Of a stretch of DNA of 7,529 bases, positions 6,007 through 7,529 are shown in pieces. Position numbers and translations under genes: made by a program. The DNA is from Phycisphaerae bacterium. Lineage in GTDB: Bacteria; Planctomycetota; Phycisphaerae; Phycisphaerales; UBA1924. The stretch spans positions 1 to 7,529 of the forward strand of contig JAEUIX010000205.1 in assembly GCA_016794945.1 (NCBI GenBank). The letters run 5' to 3'. The notes beneath the pieces were generated by a model. The model was not told where the DNA came from. It worked only from the letters and a program-made list of their open reading frames with translations, and made no database searches. Position 1 is the stretch's first letter; each line of letters opens with the position of its first letter.

Positions 6007-6351
6007 ATGACGCCCGCCGGCGACAAGCCCGTGCTGGACGAGGCGCAGAGCGCCGCGCTGCTGCGGTCGCTGGTGCTCGCGCGCAAGCGCATGTTCTGGT
6101 TCAACGTGACCTTCGGCGCGATGCTCGCGACCGGCATCGGCGTGGGCGCGGCGCAGGCCGGCGGCATCAACGCCCGCTCCGGCGGCTGGGAGGCAACGGC
6201 GCTGATCGCCGGGTTCGTGGCCGGGTGCGTGGTGATGGCGGCGGGCGTGACGGGTTTTTCCATCCGTCACGTGCAGGCGTGGCGCGCGGTCAGGCATCTG
6301 CAGGAACTCATGAACGCGGGCCGGGCGCCGGGCGGGGGCGACGAGGGCTGA
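6007..6351 (+). CDS. small membrane protein with two predicted helices
   Basis: The product is 114 aa; I do not recognise the family. A charged N-terminus (1-28) precedes hydrophobic segments at about 29-50 and 63-85, joined by a short loop containing NARSGG. A basic amphipathic C-terminus (RHVQAWRAVRHLQELM) and a glycine-rich tail follow. The positive charge after helix 2 (R87) and before helix 1 (RKR, 26-28) suggests both ends are cytoplasmic, with a hairpin in the membrane. Its ATG lies two bases after the scoB stop (TGACCATG), so it is very likely translated from the scoAB message by re-initiation. That coupling hints at a link with the transferase, but small membrane proteins are often passengers in operons. 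Confidence 0.75.
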   Translation: MTPAGDKPVLDEAQSAALLRSLVLARKRMFWFNVTFGAMLATGIGVGAAQAGGINARSGGWEATALIAGFVAGCVVMAAGVTGFSIRHVQAWRAVRHLQELMNAGRAPGGGDEG

Positions 6352-6377
6352 ACCTGCGGGGGACCGGCGGGCGGCAC

Positions 6378-6383
6378 TATGCT
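6378..6383 (+). promoter_or_regulatory. -10-like box directly ahead of the dipeptidase gene (leaderless start)
   Basis: TATGCT (four matches to TATAAT) is followed by CGGCC and ATG 6389, with no SD. The spacing of five bases puts the expected transcript start at or next to the ATG. No -35 was recognised. Confidence 0.45.
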
Positions 6384-6388
6384 CGGCC

Positions 6389-7393
6389 ATGCGTTGGTTC
6401 GATGCGCACCTGGATCTGGCGTGCCTGGCGGTGAACGGGCGCGACATGGAGGCGCCGCCCGAACGGGCCGGCGGACCGTGGCAGCCCGCGTCGGTGACGC
6501 TGCCGTCGCTGGCGGCGGGGGGCGTGACGCACGCGCTGGCGACGATCTTCACCGAGGCCGACGGCAAGGAAGCGGAGAGCTACCCCGCGGGCGACGCCGA
6601 GGCGGCACACCGGGCGGGAACCGCGCAGATGCGCGTGTATGAGGATTGGCTGGCGCGCGGGTCGGCGCGCCGGTGGCGTGACGGGCCGGCGCGGCCGGGG
6701 GTGCTGAGCCTGGGCATCCTGATCGAAGGTGCCGACCCGGTGCGCGAGCCGGCGGAACTGGCGTGGTGGGCCGAGCGCGGGGTGGTGGCCGTGGGTCTGG
6801 CGTGGTGGAAGGACTCTCGTTACGCCGCGGGCAATGGGTGCACCGACCCCTCGCGCGGGTTGACTGACCTGGGCGAGCGGCTGGTGGACGAGATCGATCG
6901 GCTGGGGCTGGTGCACGATGCGTCGCACCTGGCGGACCGGTCGCTGCGCGACCTGGCGGCGCGATCGTCGGGGCGGATCATCGCGTCGCACTCCAACAGC
7001 CGCGTGCTGATGGGCGACCCGGCCAACCAGCGGCACCTGAGCGACGAGCAGATCCGGCTGATCGCCGGTCGCGGCGGGGTGATCGGGCTGAACCTGTTCG
7101 GCAGGTTTCTCCGGCCGGGGGCGGGCGAGTCGGTGCGGGCGACGATCGCCGATGCGCTGGACCACGTGGAGCACGTCAGCCGCGTCGCGGGCGGGAGGCG
7201 GTTCGTTGGGCTGGGGTCCGACGCGGACGGGGGTTTCTCGGCGCTGGGGCTGCCGGAAGGGCTGGAGCGGCCGTCGGACTGGGCGCGTCTGGCCGAGGGG
7301 CTGTCGGGCCGTGGCTGGAGCGATGGGGAAATCGAGGGGTTCTGCTGGGACAACTGGGCGCGGTTCTTCGGCCTGAGCGGGCGCACCACCTAA
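6389..7393 (+). CDS. membrane dipeptidase-like metallopeptidase (M19 family), cytosolic
   Basis: Amidohydrolase-fold zinc peptidase of the renal dipeptidase family, 334 aa, which cleaves dipeptides and in some members D-amino-acid-containing ones. The metal and substrate residues can be followed: H7 and D9 in DAHLDL, the bridging E113 in LIEG, H180 in ASHL, H201 in SHSN (21 residues after H180, as in human dipeptidase 1), R215 in NQRHLSD and D278 in GLGSDADG. The C-terminal FCWDNWARFF matches the usual ending of the fold. There is no signal peptide or membrane segment, so it should act in the cytosol, unlike the eukaryotic GPI-anchored enzymes. A -10-like box five bases upstream and the 37-base gap after the small membrane protein gene suggest its own promoter. 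Substrate is unknown; peptide or cell-wall fragment recycling is possible. Confidence 0.92.
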   Translation: MRWFDAHLDLACLAVNGRDMEAPPERAGGPWQPASVTLPSLAAGGVTHALATIFTEADGKEAESYPAGDAEAAHRAGTAQMRVYEDWLARGSARRWRDGPARPGVLSLGILIEGADPVREPAELAWWAERGVVAVGLAWWKDSRYAAGNGCTDPSRGLTDLGERLVDEIDRLGLVHDASHLADRSLRDLAARSSGRIIASHSNSRVLMGDPANQRHLSDEQIRLIAGRGGVIGLNLFGRFLRPGAGESVRATIADALDHVEHVSRVAGGRRFVGLGSDADGGFSALGLPEGLERPSDWARLAEGLSGRGWSDGEIEGFCWDNWARFFGLSGRTT

Positions 7394-7396
7394 CAT
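7391..7396 (+). promoter_or_regulatory. -10-like box directly ahead of the ABC ATPase gene (leaderless start)
   Basis: TAACAT (four matches to TATAAT) is followed by CCCGGCCC and GTG 7405. The TAA of the box is also the stop codon of the dipeptidase gene. There is no SD before the GTG. No good -35 was found. Confidence 0.4.
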
Positions 7397-7404
7397 CCCG
7401 GCCC

Positions 7405-7529
7405 GTGCCGATCCTCAGCTGCACCAACCTGCGCCACGCGTTCGGAACGAGGACGATTCTCGACGGGGTGTCGCTGTCGATCGAGCCGGGAGAGCGGCTG
7501 GGCATCGTGGGGCGCAACGGCTGCGGCAA
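7405..7529 (+). CDS. ABC ATPase, probably ABC-F family (N-terminal part only)
   Basis: Forty-one codons are visible before the right edge. The translation starts MPILSCTNLRHAFG and continues with TILDGVSLSIEPGERLGIVG into the Walker A beginning GRNGCG (36-41), with the first two bases of a likely Lys next. The short distance from the N-terminus to Walker A (about 35 residues) and the GRNGCGK form fit ABC-F proteins (Uup/EttA type), soluble twin-ATPase factors acting on ribosomes. A transporter ATPase subunit cannot be excluded from this fragment. GTG 7405 is chosen because it gives a standard N-terminus and follows a -10-like box. Confidence 0.85.
   Translation, partial: MPILSCTNLRHAFGTRTILDGVSLSIEPGERLGIVGRNGCG

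Noticed and set aside
6377..7396. Minus-strand open frame opposite the dipeptidase
   Set aside because: Arg/Pro-rich shadow; the plus strand carries the complete M19 metal site.

Overview
This is a very GC-rich bacterial segment with tightly packed genes. It reads most like a planctomycete, probably of the Phycisphaerae type. That placement is an inference from composition, the style of ThrRS and of the CoA-transferase, the DUF6265-like secreted protein and the scarcity of Shine-Dalgarno (SD) sites; no rRNA or marker phylogeny is available here. Nothing suggests a mobile island: there are no transposases, integrases, tRNAs or CRISPR repeats, and composition is even throughout.

Layout. The left part is on the minus strand: a membrane protein with a Pro/Ala/Thr-rich linker (743 to 1, running off the left edge) lies downstream of thrS (3001 to 854). 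The right part is on the plus strand: a secreted DUF6265-like protein (3327-3896), nrdR (3945-4433), the two subunits of a succinyl-CoA:3-ketoacid CoA-transferase (4512-5333 and 5345-6004), a small two-helix membrane protein (6007-6351), a cytosolic M19 dipeptidase (6389-7393), and the first 41 codons of an ABC ATPase, probably ABC-F (7405 onward). The two halves diverge from the 325-base gap at 3002-3326.

The most interesting element is in that gap. Ahead of thrS, on the same strand, a closed 13-codon ORF encodes MFARRTTTTTTPS, with six consecutive threonine codons. It is followed 44 bases later by a perfect 9-bp GC-rich hairpin with a T-rich tail, and then by thrS. This is the architecture of ribosome-mediated transcription attenuation: charged tRNA-Thr is sensed by translating a Thr run, and the regulated gene makes that charged tRNA. 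The leader peptide also seems to lack a 5' UTR: a TAGCAT -10-like box ends six bases before its ATG, and the TAG of that box is the in-frame stop that closes the ORF upstream.

A second pattern runs through the window. Three plus-strand genes (scoA, dipeptidase, ABC ATPase) have a TANNNT hexamer followed by a short C/G-only spacer ending in CGGCC or CGGCCC and then directly the start codon, with no SD. Other genes (left membrane protein, DUF6265-like, scoB) have an SD. The window therefore appears to mix leaderless and SD-led initiation.
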